Source of the DNA: an uncultured Bacteroides sp.
Lineage (GTDB): Bacteria; Bacteroidota; Bacteroidia; Bacteroidales; Bacteroidaceae
Length of the DNA: 5,960 nt
Assembly: GCA_934716785.1 (NCBI GenBank)
Contig: CAKUYM010000273.1
Location: 1 to 5,960, forward strand
Direction of reading: 5' to 3'
Shown: positions 1 through 5,194 of the stretch, one piece after another
How positions within the stretch are numbered: position 1 is the stretch's first letter
Layout: every line of letters begins with the position of its first letter
Made by a program: the position numbers and the translations under genes
Notes under the pieces: model-generated
The model's input: the letters and a program-made list of their open reading frames with translations, nothing else
Told to the model about the DNA's origin: nothing
Database searches by the model: none

Positions 1-1587
1 GCTTTTTGCCGTTTCTCCGACCACCTGTCCGCTGAAAATATTCCCCACCGTATTTTGTATGACGCGCGCTTCTTTTTCACCATAGTCACGGGTCAACTGC
101 GAAAAGTCCTGGAAGCCGAGGCATACTGCCACCTTGTTGCTTCGCGCGGTGGCTATCAGGTTGTCAATGCCACGAAAGTATATCGTGGGTAACTCGTCTA
201 TTATGATGGAGGATTTCAGCTGTCCTTTCTTGTTTACCAGTTTCACGATACGGCTGTTGTATAAGCCCAATGCGGCAGAATAGATGTTCTGCCTGTCCGG
301 ATTGTTTCCCACGCAAAGGATTTTCGGGTGCTGCGGATTATTCAAATCCAACGTGAAATCATCGCCTGTCATGACCCAATAAAGTTGCGGTGAGATCATC
401 CTCGAAAGCGGTATTTTAGCACTTGCTATTTGGCCCTGGAGCTGGTCCTGGGCTCCGGATTGCCATGCGTCCATGAACGGGGAAAGATAGTTTTCCAGGG
501 AGGGATAAGAGGTGAGAATCGTGAAAATATCCGCATACGGTTTGTTAAGAAATTCTATCGCATGGGGGAAGGTACAATACCTGCCGTCCTTGTAAATCCG
601 CAAGTACCAGATAATGGCGGCGAGCAGGATAATCGGGGATTCCACGAAGAAGTCACCCTGTTTCTGTATCCAGGTCTTGTTCAGATTCAAGAGTATGGTG
701 TAGGCCGATTCGTAGGCGTCACTGATATCCGCCATGAATCTCGGGTTGATGGGATTGCACCGGTGGCTGCGCCTCGGATCGTCGAAGTTGATGACATAGA
801 ATTCCGGCCTGACCTTGTATTTGTCCAGATTCTTCAACAGTTCATTGTAGGCAATAATGGAAAGGTCATCAAATTTGTAATCGTACAGATATAATGCGAA
901 ACCCTTGAAAATCTGTTGTTTAATGAAATTATTCACCACTGCGTAGCTCTTTCCGGAACCGGGCGTTCCAAGCACGATGGTGGCGCGGAAAGGATTGACG
1001 ACGTTTATCCATCCGTTCCACTGCCTGTCCTTATAGACGAACCTTGTCGGCAGGTTGACGGAATACTCGTTCTCCATCAAGCGTGTCTCCTGCATGAAAC
1101 TCTCGTTGGCGGTATTGAACACGTCTTCCATGAGGTTGTGCCTTAACATACGGCTTATCCATATGCCCGACATCAAAAGAAGGATATACCCGGCGGTAAG
1201 CGTGAGGGTGTACAGGGCGGCATTGACGGTGGCGCTGAACGGCAGGTCAAGCATCCACCAGTTCATGAAGAACAGAGCAAGTCCTGAAAGGAAAGCCGCG
1301 TATATCCTGTTCCATGTCATCCTTTCATTCTTCACGCCCTTTGTGCCGAGGCAGGAAAGGGCAAGGAATATGACGGAAAACACCTTTGTTATGAGCAGGT
1401 TGCTGAAAAGCCCCGCCGTCCGTTGAAAATTAAGGAGTATCCTGTCGGCAATGTCCATATTGATACCCATATCCACGATCGATCGGTAACAGAACCAGTA
1501 GACGTGGATGACAATAAACACGATGGATATGGCACGCATGAATTCCATGACCTTGGCCAGTCCTCTCAAATCATCTTCCTGTTGCAT
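1..1587 (-). CDS. mobC: MobC, VirD4/TraG-family conjugative coupling ATPase (3' end beyond window)
   Basis: Reading leftward from the ATG at 1587-1585 gives 529 uninterrupted codons to the window edge. The hexameric-type coupling ATPase links the relaxosome to the mating channel at the inner membrane. Visible features: VYWFCY at residues 29-34, the hallmark of the Bacteroidetes YWFCY/MobC N-terminal domain; four hydrophobic segments at about 18-34, 64-82, 96-112 and 121-145; Walker A GTPGSGKS at 207-214; Walker B IIIDE at 461-465; and a FQDFSQL motif at 492-498, typical of VirD4/TraG proteins. MobC proteins are, from memory, about 670 residues, so roughly 140 C-terminal residues are outside. 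It is the third gene of the mobABC operon, 34 nt after mobB. The start lacks a Shine-Dalgarno but lies in AT-rich sequence, as usual in Bacteroides. No frameshift seen. Confidence 0.95.
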   Translation of the reverse strand, partial: MQQEDDLRGLAKVMEFMRAISIVFIVIHVYWFCYRSIVDMGINMDIADRILLNFQRTAGLFSNLLITKVFSVIFLALSCLGTKGVKNERMTWNRIYAAFLSGLALFFMNWWMLDLPFSATVNAALYTLTLTAGYILLLMSGIWISRMLRHNLMEDVFNTANESFMQETRLMENEYSVNLPTRFVYKDRQWNGWINVVNPFRATIVLGTPGSGKSYAVVNNFIKQQIFKGFALYLYDYKFDDLSIIAYNELLKNLDKYKVRPEFYVINFDDPRRSHRCNPINPRFMADISDAYESAYTILLNLNKTWIQKQGDFFVESPIILLAAIIWYLRIYKDGRYCTFPHAIEFLNKPYADIFTILTSYPSLENYLSPFMDAWQSGAQDQLQGQIASAKIPLSRMISPQLYWVMTGDDFTLDLNNPQHPKILCVGNNPDRQNIYSAALGLYNSRIVKLVNKKGQLKSSIIIDELPTIYFRGIDNLIATARSNKVAVCLGFQDFSQLTRDYGEKEARVIQNTVGNIFSGQVVGETAKS

Positions 1588-1621
1588 GACAAACTGATTT
1601 TAATGTTGATAAATACGATAA

Positions 1622-2875
1622 TTATGATATTCCGCGTGAGCGGCGTTTCTTCTTCTTTTTGCGTTGCAGCCTCCGGGCAAGCGCCTCCTCCTGCGGATCG
1701 GGGCCATTCGGTTTCAAGCCGAATATCCCGAAAGCCTGTTCGATGGCACTTTCCACATCGGAAGGGAAACCGCCCTGCAGACCGGTATCCGGCATGGGCG
1801 CATCCAATTTGGGGATATTGTCCGTACTGCCAAACAGCCGTTCGAAGGCATTCGCCGAGAACTCCTTGCCGAGCCGCGAGCCGTTATAGACCTCACGGTC
1901 CTTGTGGTCAATGAAAGTCGCACCGTAGATACGTCCTTCATCGTTCTCACGGAATACCACGTCTATTCCCTTCCCTCTGAGCAGGCGGATGAACTCCTCC
2001 CGGTCGCCACGACAGCCGTGCATGGCAAGCGCCACGTCGTTCCGGATCTTAGGTTGCCATTTCCGGGCTTTATATTCACGGGCATTGTAAACGGTACGCT
2101 TTTCCACCCTTTCGTAACCGTAACGTTTCCCTATGAGGGAAGACTTGATGGGCGTACACAACGGTTTGCCCGTATCATCCGTCAGGATATAGACAATGCC
2201 GTTATAGGGAGTACCCTCAAACTCTCCTTTCACCTGCCTCGCCTCAATATTGAAGCAGGAAAGCAGCGCGCTGTATTCCCCGAAAGACTGGAAACGGTAG
2301 GCGGTGAAAACGCTTTTGACAATATTGGACACCTGTCGTTTCACATCACCGCTCCGGTAGTCCGCTTTCCTGAGGTACGGCTCCAGCAGTTCCTTCCGTT
2401 TGTCTTCCACCTGTTTCATCCCGAACTTCTTCTCCAGTTCCCGGCAGGCCTTCATCGAACGGTTCCATTCATAGGCGTCGTCGATCTTTTCCCCTCTCTC
2501 GTTCACGCAGGTGGAGACGATATGGATGTGCCTGCGGCCGATGTCCTCATGCACATATACAATGTAGGGCTGGTCACCGTATCCCATCTTCCGCATATAC
2601 TCCTTTGCCAACTCCGCAAACTGAGTGTCCGTGAGCCGGTCTTCCAAAGAAGGGTTCAGCGAGATGTGGAGCACGGGCTTCTCCGTGTTCCTGTTGGCAA
2701 GCAAATAGTTCTCAAACGCCCACATCGTCTGCCGCAAGGTCTGTTCCCGGTTGCCGGTGACATCGGTTATCATGCGGTTCCCGTAAATGATGCGGGCGGT
2801 GGCTTCATCCACTTTCTGCTGGTTGTAGGCGACAGCCCCGTAGAGCGAGACGCCCCTGCTGATTTTCGCCACCAT
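1622..2875 (-). CDS. mobB: MobB relaxase (mobilisation nuclease)
   Basis: A 417-residue relaxase that would nick oriT and stay covalently attached to the transferred strand. The N-terminal nuclease domain (about 1-160) shows SLYGAVAYNQ at 10-19, whose Tyr12 or Tyr17 is the likely nicking tyrosine; VLHISLNP at 68-75; YIVYVHED at 104-111; and the metal-binding histidine motif RRHIHIVST at 114-122 (His116, His118). This is the Pfam Relaxase/mobilisation nuclease pattern, and CTnDOT-type relaxases are placed in the Bacteroidetes-specific MOBB group. The middle and C-terminal part has no motif I recognise and ends in a very basic tail (RKKKKKRRSR, about 405-414) suited to DNA contact. The start is fixed by a purine-rich ribosome site 5 nt upstream, and the gene begins 1 nt after the mobA stop, so the two are probably translationally coupled. 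Confidence 0.95.
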   Translation of the reverse strand: MVAKISRGVSLYGAVAYNQQKVDEATARIIYGNRMITDVTGNREQTLRQTMWAFENYLLANRNTEKPVLHISLNPSLEDRLTDTQFAELAKEYMRKMGYGDQPYIVYVHEDIGRRHIHIVSTCVNERGEKIDDAYEWNRSMKACRELEKKFGMKQVEDKRKELLEPYLRKADYRSGDVKRQVSNIVKSVFTAYRFQSFGEYSALLSCFNIEARQVKGEFEGTPYNGIVYILTDDTGKPLCTPIKSSLIGKRYGYERVEKRTVYNAREYKARKWQPKIRNDVALAMHGCRGDREEFIRLLRGKGIDVVFRENDEGRIYGATFIDHKDREVYNGSRLGKEFSANAFERLFGSTDNIPKLDAPMPDTGLQGGFPSDVESAIEQAFGIFGLKPNGPDPQEEALARRLQRKKKKKRRSRGIS

Positions 2876-2876
2876 G

Positions 2877-3329
2877 TCATTCCTCCTCCCTTTTCCGTTT
2901 TATCAGATAGGCGTCTTCAAACTCACGGGTCAGCATGATGATCCGCTTGCTCAGCACCACAAGGTCTATGGTCGCCTTTTCCAGGTTGCGGAGCAGGGCG
3001 TACGCCCGTTTCTCCCCGAAATTTGTCTTGACTGCCTTCACCGTCTGGTTGTAATTGTTGCCGATGCCTTGGAACTGGTGGTAGAAATTGGTCAGGCGGA
3101 CGTAGTAGTCCATCGTCGCCTTGTCTATTCTCACCACTTTCATTTCGTGTCCGAAAATCATGGCCTTGATGAACCTTGCCCGTTGCCTGATTCCCGATTT
3201 TGCGAACAGCAATTCAAATTTCCCTCTTTCCTGCGAGTTCAGCTTGATGCCGTAACGGAACACGGCGGGGTCGTCCTTGGGTTTGCGTCCCACACCTTTT
3301 ACCGGTTTTTCCTTTCTGTTTCCTTCCAT
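2877..3329 (-). CDS. mobA: MobA, accessory mobilisation protein (relaxosome DNA-binding component)
   Basis: A 150-residue basic protein, first gene of mobABC; in CTn341-type elements MobA is the small accessory protein that works with the relaxase at oriT. From the chosen start, residues 23-60 read as strand-helix-helix (VFRYGIKLN, then SQERGKFELLFAKSG, then RQRARFIKAMIFG), a ribbon-helix-helix-like DNA-binding arrangement. GIGNNYNQTVKAV at 88-100 matches the IGNNLNQ-type signature of MobC-like accessory proteins in other plasmids. It ends in KRKREEE. Start choice: ATG at 3329 begins MEGNRKEKP; an ATG two codons upstream (3335) is nearly as good, and both sit below A-rich sequence (AACTTAAAAACACCA). 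A longer reading from GTG at 3374 is unlikely because it would run through a perfect hairpin. The stop is 1 nt from the mobB ATG. Confidence 0.88.
   Translation of the reverse strand: MEGNRKEKPVKGVGRKPKDDPAVFRYGIKLNSQERGKFELLFAKSGIRQRARFIKAMIFGHEMKVVRIDKATMDYYVRLTNFYHQFQGIGNNYNQTVKAVKTNFGEKRAYALLRNLEKATIDLVVLSKRIIMLTREFEDAYLIKRKREEE
2881..2890 (-). promoter_or_regulatory. Strong Shine-Dalgarno of mobB inside the mobA 3' end
   Basis: On the minus strand this reads GGGAGGAGGA, 5 nt before the mobB ATG. It also encodes the Glu run at the MobA C-terminus. Such a canonical site is unusual in Bacteroidales, where most starts rely on A-rich leaders. It fixes the mobB start and suggests that ribosomes finishing mobA reinitiate on mobB. 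Confidence 0.75.
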
Positions 3330-3366
3330 ACGCATTGGTGTTTTTAAGTTTCTGATCTTCCGTCCC

Positions 3367-3391
3367 GGATTCACGACTTTGGAGTGAATCC
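3367..3391. repeat. Perfect 8-bp inverted repeat just upstream of mobA
   Basis: GGATTCAC at 3367-3374 pairs perfectly with GTGAATCC at 3384-3391 across a 9-nt loop. It lies about 38 nt upstream of the mobA ATG, within the mob leader transcript. It could be a hairpin affecting mobA translation or an operator for MobA or another DNA-binding protein. No U-run follows on the minus strand, so it is not an intrinsic terminator. Confidence 0.7.
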
Positions 3392-3402
3392 CTCCCGAGC
3401 CT

Positions 3403-3480
3403 TCAGGCGAGCGGCAAGTTGTTTTGGGATGCCCGAATCATTTCGGGCGGCCCGGAACACAACTTGCTATGTTCGCTTGA
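3403..3480. repeat. Nested 78-bp inverted-repeat structure (cruciform/leader RNA)
   Basis: Three concentric arm pairs are visible. Outer: TCAGGCGAGC (3403-3412) with GTTCGCTTGA (3471-3480), 8 of 10 complementary. Middle: GCAAGTTGT (3414-3422) with ACAACTTGC (3459-3467), perfect. Inner: GCCCGAA (3431-3437) with TTCGGGC (3442-3448), perfect, closing a TCAT loop. This lies between the mob promoter and mobA, so it is transcribed into the mob leader. It may be part of oriT, a relaxosome binding site, or a regulatory RNA element. The two outer mismatches are G:U-compatible in one RNA sense, which mildly favours an RNA role. Confidence 0.75.
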
Positions 3481-3485
3481 ACATG

Positions 3486-3505
3486 AATTTGCCTGACGTC
3501 AAATT
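3486..3505. repeat. Short inverted repeat with an internal palindrome
   Basis: AATTTG (3486-3491) and CAAATT (3500-3505) are perfect inverted copies. They overlap the perfect 8-bp palindrome TGACGTCA at 3494-3501. Both are in the mob leader segment. This is a possible protein-binding site, with function unknown. Confidence 0.5.
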
Positions 3506-3530
3506 GCTTTTGCCATCAGCCTCATTCTTC

Positions 3531-3545
3531 GGCTTCGGAAAAGCC
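3531..3545. repeat. Small hairpin in the mob leader
   Basis: GGCTT at 3531-3535 and AAGCC at 3541-3545 flank a 5-nt loop. This is a short stem near the 5' end of the predicted mob transcript. It could occur by chance. Confidence 0.35.
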
Positions 3546-3574
3546 CCGCAGCGGTATCCATTCCGTTGTCGGTG

Positions 3575-3582
3575 CAAAGTTA
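3575..3582 (-). promoter_or_regulatory. Bacteroidetes-type promoter (-7 box) for mobABC
   Basis: The minus strand reads TAACTTTG here, followed by CACC, a perfect match to the Bacteroides -7 consensus TAnnTTTG. The -33 element is weaker; a T-rich TTTTAC stretch (about 3600-3605) lies at roughly the right distance. Transcription would begin near 3566-3570 and run left into mobA, leaving a leader of about 240 nt that contains all the hairpins between 3367 and 3545. Confidence 0.7.
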
Positions 3583-3590
3583 AGACGGTT

Positions 3591-3598
3591 TATCCTGT
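3591..3598 (+). other. Candidate nick site resembling IncP/MOBP nic (oriT)
   Basis: TATCCTGT matches the YATCCTG|Y nick consensus known for IncP-type relaxases; cleavage would fall between 3597 and 3598. It sits in the spacer of the mobA promoter, in the intergenic region where oriT is expected. If correct, the strand to the right (tra side) would enter the recipient first and the mob genes last. Caution: the same 8-mer also occurs inside mobC at 1303-1310 and 1438-1445, and MobB is a Bacteroidetes-type relaxase whose nic may differ. Confidence 0.35.
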
Positions 3599-3610
3599 TG
3601 TAAAATAGCG

Positions 3611-3624
3611 TGTTATATGTAACA
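3611..3624. repeat. 14-bp inverted repeat upstream of the mob promoter
   Basis: TGTTA (3611-3615) and TAACA (3620-3624) are perfect inverted arms around TATG. The site lies immediately upstream of the likely mob -33 region and next to the candidate nick sequence. It could be an operator for MobA or an excision/regulatory protein, or part of the relaxase recognition site. Confidence 0.5.
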
Positions 3625-3635
3625 TAATGACAAAC

Positions 3636-3654
3636 GGTGACACGGGTCGTCACC
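3636..3654. repeat. Perfect 6-bp inverted repeat
   Basis: GGTGAC (3636-3641) and GTCACC (3649-3654) form perfect arms around a 7-nt loop. It lies between the mob promoter and the candidate tra promoter. It is a plausible operator; no U-tract follows, so it is not a terminator. Confidence 0.45.
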
Positions 3655-3691
3655 TCCCTTGAAACATGGTGAGAGTATGAAAAAATACCCT

Positions 3692-3699
3692 TTTATTTG
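3692..3699 (+). promoter_or_regulatory. Weak candidate -7 box for the tra operon
   Basis: TTTATTTG is one mismatch from TAnnTTTG and is the only TTTG-containing box I can find on the plus strand between 3600 and 4000. No good TTG-type -33 element stands 19-20 nt upstream. Transcription from here would give traA a leader of about 290 nt carrying the CGGATA repeats. A weak box would suit a promoter that needs an activator, as reported for the CTnDOT transfer operon, but the call is tentative. Confidence 0.3.
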
Positions 3700-3724
3700 C
3701 AGCGTGAACGGATGAAACCGGGCT

Positions 3725-3904
3725 TCCGATAATGGAATAATGGTCATATTGCTTGATGCTTCCGTTAGCGGTCGGGATAGTGGGAACAATGTCGGATATG
3801 ACAGTTATCGGAATGTCATGACCAACAGACCGACCATCAACGGAAAGTCGGATATGATAACGGATACATTATCGGTTGGAATGATGGATGATTCCAATAA
3901 CGGA
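3725..3904. repeat. Cluster of CGGATA-type direct and inverted repeats before traA
   Basis: GTCGGATATGA occurs exactly twice, at 3791-3801 and 3847-3857 (56 bp apart), each followed by a version of CA(G)TTATCGG (3802-3811, 3867-3875) and then AATG. TCCGATAATGGAAT (3725-3738) has a 12-of-14 inverted copy at 3891-3904. ATGACA (3798-3803) and TGTCAT (3814-3819) are perfect inverted arms, overlapping the palindrome GTCATGAC (3815-3822). CGGAT or its near copies recur through to 3954. The pattern resembles a multi-site operator or a structured leader upstream of the tra operon. Confidence 0.6.
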
Positions 3905-3983
3905 TGCAGTATCCGGCAGTTGGTTGGAAAGAAACTTTCACGGATTGACGGATGAATGCAGCAGACAATTATTCAATAACCAT

Positions 3984-3999
3984 TAAAAAAAGAAAAATT
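3984..3999 (+). promoter_or_regulatory. A-rich ribosome-binding region of traA
   Basis: TAAAAAAAGAAAAATT directly precedes the ATG at 4000. A-rich, non-Shine-Dalgarno leaders like this are typical of Bacteroides genes and favour the 4000 start over the in-frame ATG at 3952. Confidence 0.6.
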
Positions 4000-4764
4000 A
4001 TGAACAAAGAACCTTTATTCGTTGCTATCAGCAACCAAAAGGGAGGAGTCGGAAAATCAACTTTGACAGTGGTGCTTTCCAGTTACCTCCACTTCGAGAA
4101 AAACCTGAATGTGGCAATCGTTGATTGTGACTCCCCTCAGCACAGCCTTGTGCGCATGAGGGAGCGGGATAAGAAAGCCGCCGCCAACAAAGCCTATTAC
4201 TATCAATTGCTGAACCAGCAATGGGAGCGTGTAAAGAAAAAAGCCTATCCTATTGTCGGAGCCACTGCGGAAAAGGCAAGGGAAGTAGCGGACGAACTCG
4301 CTGCAAATGGGGATTATGACCTGATCTTTGTGGATCTGCCCGGAACGGTGGAATCCACAGGGGTATTCCGCACCATTGTCAATATGGATTATGTCCTGAC
4401 ACCTACTACTCCAGACCTTATCATCATGCAGAGCACGCTTGCTTTTTCCACTACGGTACTTGATTATGCCAGGAACACGAAGGACGTGCCACTCAAGGAT
4501 ATCATCTTCTTTTGGAATAGGCTGAAAAAGCGTGCCAACATGGAAATTTTCAAATCATACTCGGAAGTCATGCGGGAACTGCACCTGACCGTTCTTGACA
4601 GTACGCTTCCCGACTTGTGCCGCTACGAGAAAGAAATCACCCATTCCAAACGTACCTTTTTCCGTTGTACCCTGCTGCCGCCTCCTGCCAGGCAGCTGGA
4701 AGGCAGCGGTATTGCGGAGCTGGCGGAAGAGCTGATTGTCAAACTTAAACTGACACAGCCATGA
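4000..4764 (+). CDS. traA: TraA, ParA/MinD-type ATPase of the transfer operon
   Basis: A 254-residue cytoplasmic P-loop ATPase of the ParA/Soj/MinD family. Visible: deviant Walker A QKGGVGKST at 13-21 (signature Lys14, catalytic Lys19); the A' motif IVDCD at 40-44; and Walker B YDLIFVDLPGT at 106-116 (Asp112). Length suits a small ParA without an N-terminal DNA-binding domain. In CTnDOT-type elements this is the first tra gene; ParA-like proteins position DNA or protein cargo, and here the cargo is presumably the conjugation apparatus or transfer DNA (inference). The start at 4000 puts the Walker motif at the usual distance and follows an A-rich ribosome region; an in-frame ATG at 3952 would add 16 residues of no recognisable character. 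The stop overlaps the traB ATG (ATGA), implying coupled translation. Confidence 0.92.
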   Translation: MNKEPLFVAISNQKGGVGKSTLTVVLSSYLHFEKNLNVAIVDCDSPQHSLVRMRERDKKAAANKAYYYQLLNQQWERVKKKAYPIVGATAEKAREVADELAANGDYDLIFVDLPGTVESTGVFRTIVNMDYVLTPTTPDLIIMQSTLAFSTTVLDYARNTKDVPLKDIIFFWNRLKKRANMEIFKSYSEVMRELHLTVLDSTLPDLCRYEKEITHSKRTFFRCTLLPPPARQLEGSGIAELAEELIVKLKLTQP

Positions 4765-5192
4765 CAAAGAAAAAAGTGGAAGTGAATGAGGAAGTCCTCA
4801 AGAATATCATTGTCGGGGACATACCTGTCTTCGGAAGGGAGAAGCCCGTTGAAGAAAATGCGGAACAACTGGAAACAGAAGCCTCTCCTGTCATAGAGTC
4901 CGCCAACCCCTCGCCAGAGAAAGCGGTTTCTGCAAAATTACGAAAAAAGAAAGAGGAAACAGGTAGCTATAGAGAAAGGTATCTGGTCAATATACCTACA
5001 TCCAACCGTTCCCATGTCTATATAAACCGTGAAGTCGCTGAATGCATCAAACGTGTCCTTCCGGTCATTGCTCCGGACATGAGCATATCGGGGTATATAA
5101 GCAATATCCTCGTGGAGCATATCCAGCAGCATTGGGAGGAAATCAATGAATTGTACAACAAAGAATATTACAAACCATTAAAACCATTTTAA
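4761..5192 (+). CDS. traB: TraB, DUF3408-like conjugal transfer protein
   Basis: A 143-residue soluble protein with no signal peptide or membrane segment. Residues 1-70 are highly charged and probably flexible (a Glu-rich stretch around 30-45, then KLRKKKEETGSYRERY at 59-74). Residues 84-125 look like strand-helix-helix (SHVYINREV, AECIKRVLPVI, then SISGYISNILVEHIQQHW), suggesting a ribbon-helix-helix fold. The family is DUF3408 as far as I recognise it. The C-terminal 57 residues (84-140) align without gaps to TraC 95-151 with 23 identities, so the two genes are paralogues. It overlaps traA by 4 nt. A flexible basic N-terminus plus a ribbon-helix-helix, next to a ParA, resembles ParG/VirC2-type partners; that role is inference. 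Confidence 0.8.
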   Translation: MTKKKVEVNEEVLKNIIVGDIPVFGREKPVEENAEQLETEASPVIESANPSPEKAVSAKLRKKKEETGSYRERYLVNIPTSNRSHVYINREVAECIKRVLPVIAPDMSISGYISNILVEHIQQHWEEINELYNKEYYKPLKPF

Positions 5193-5194
5193 TC

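Larger units (their letters stand above)
3330..3999. other. mob-tra divergent intergenic region, probable oriT and transfer control region
   Basis: About 670 bp between the divergent mobA and traA starts contain no convincing gene. What is there: two hairpin systems in the mobA leader (3367-3391, 3403-3480), smaller inverted repeats (3486-3505, 3531-3545, 3611-3624, 3636-3654), a leftward promoter box at 3575-3582, a nick-like TATCCTGT at 3591-3598, and CGGATA-type repeats from 3725 to 3954. In CTnDOT and CTn341 the oriT lies beside mobA, and the CTnDOT excision protein Xis2d is reported to bind the mob-tra intergenic region, so the location fits both roles. Exact oriT limits cannot be set from sequence alone. 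Confidence 0.7.

Noticed and set aside
430..1146. Plus-strand open frames of 154 and 76 codons antisense to mobC.
   Set aside because: They are the complement of coupling-ATPase sequence, including its Walker A region, and resemble no protein family.
1664..2938. A 424-codon plus-strand open frame covering almost all of mobB.
   Set aside because: It lies antisense to a relaxase with clear catalytic motifs, shows no recognisable domain and has no operon context. It is the expected by-product of codon bias on the opposite strand.
3336..3374. A longer MobA beginning at GTG 3374.
   Set aside because: A rare start codon with no ribosome site, lying within the 3367-3391 hairpin. The ATGs at 3335/3329 give the expected family length.
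3367..3545. Intrinsic terminators formed by the intergenic hairpins.
   Set aside because: None of the stems is followed by a U-tract on either strand, and a terminator here would sit between the mob promoter and mobA.
3384..3608. A 74-codon plus-strand frame over the mobA leader and promoter.
   Set aside because: It runs through the nested inverted repeats and the mob promoter box, has a composition dictated by those structures, and has no clear ribosome site. Regulatory/oriT DNA explains it better.
3677..3715. A 12-codon leader-like frame (MKKYPFICSVNG) on the plus strand.
   Set aside because: It overlaps the candidate tra -7 box, so it would not be transcribed intact from that promoter, and it carries no attenuator-type codon run.
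3952..3999. A 16-residue N-terminal extension of TraA from the ATG at 3952.
   Set aside because: The added residues are unremarkable, while the ATG at 4000 has an A-rich ribosome region and puts the Walker A motif at the usual ParA position.
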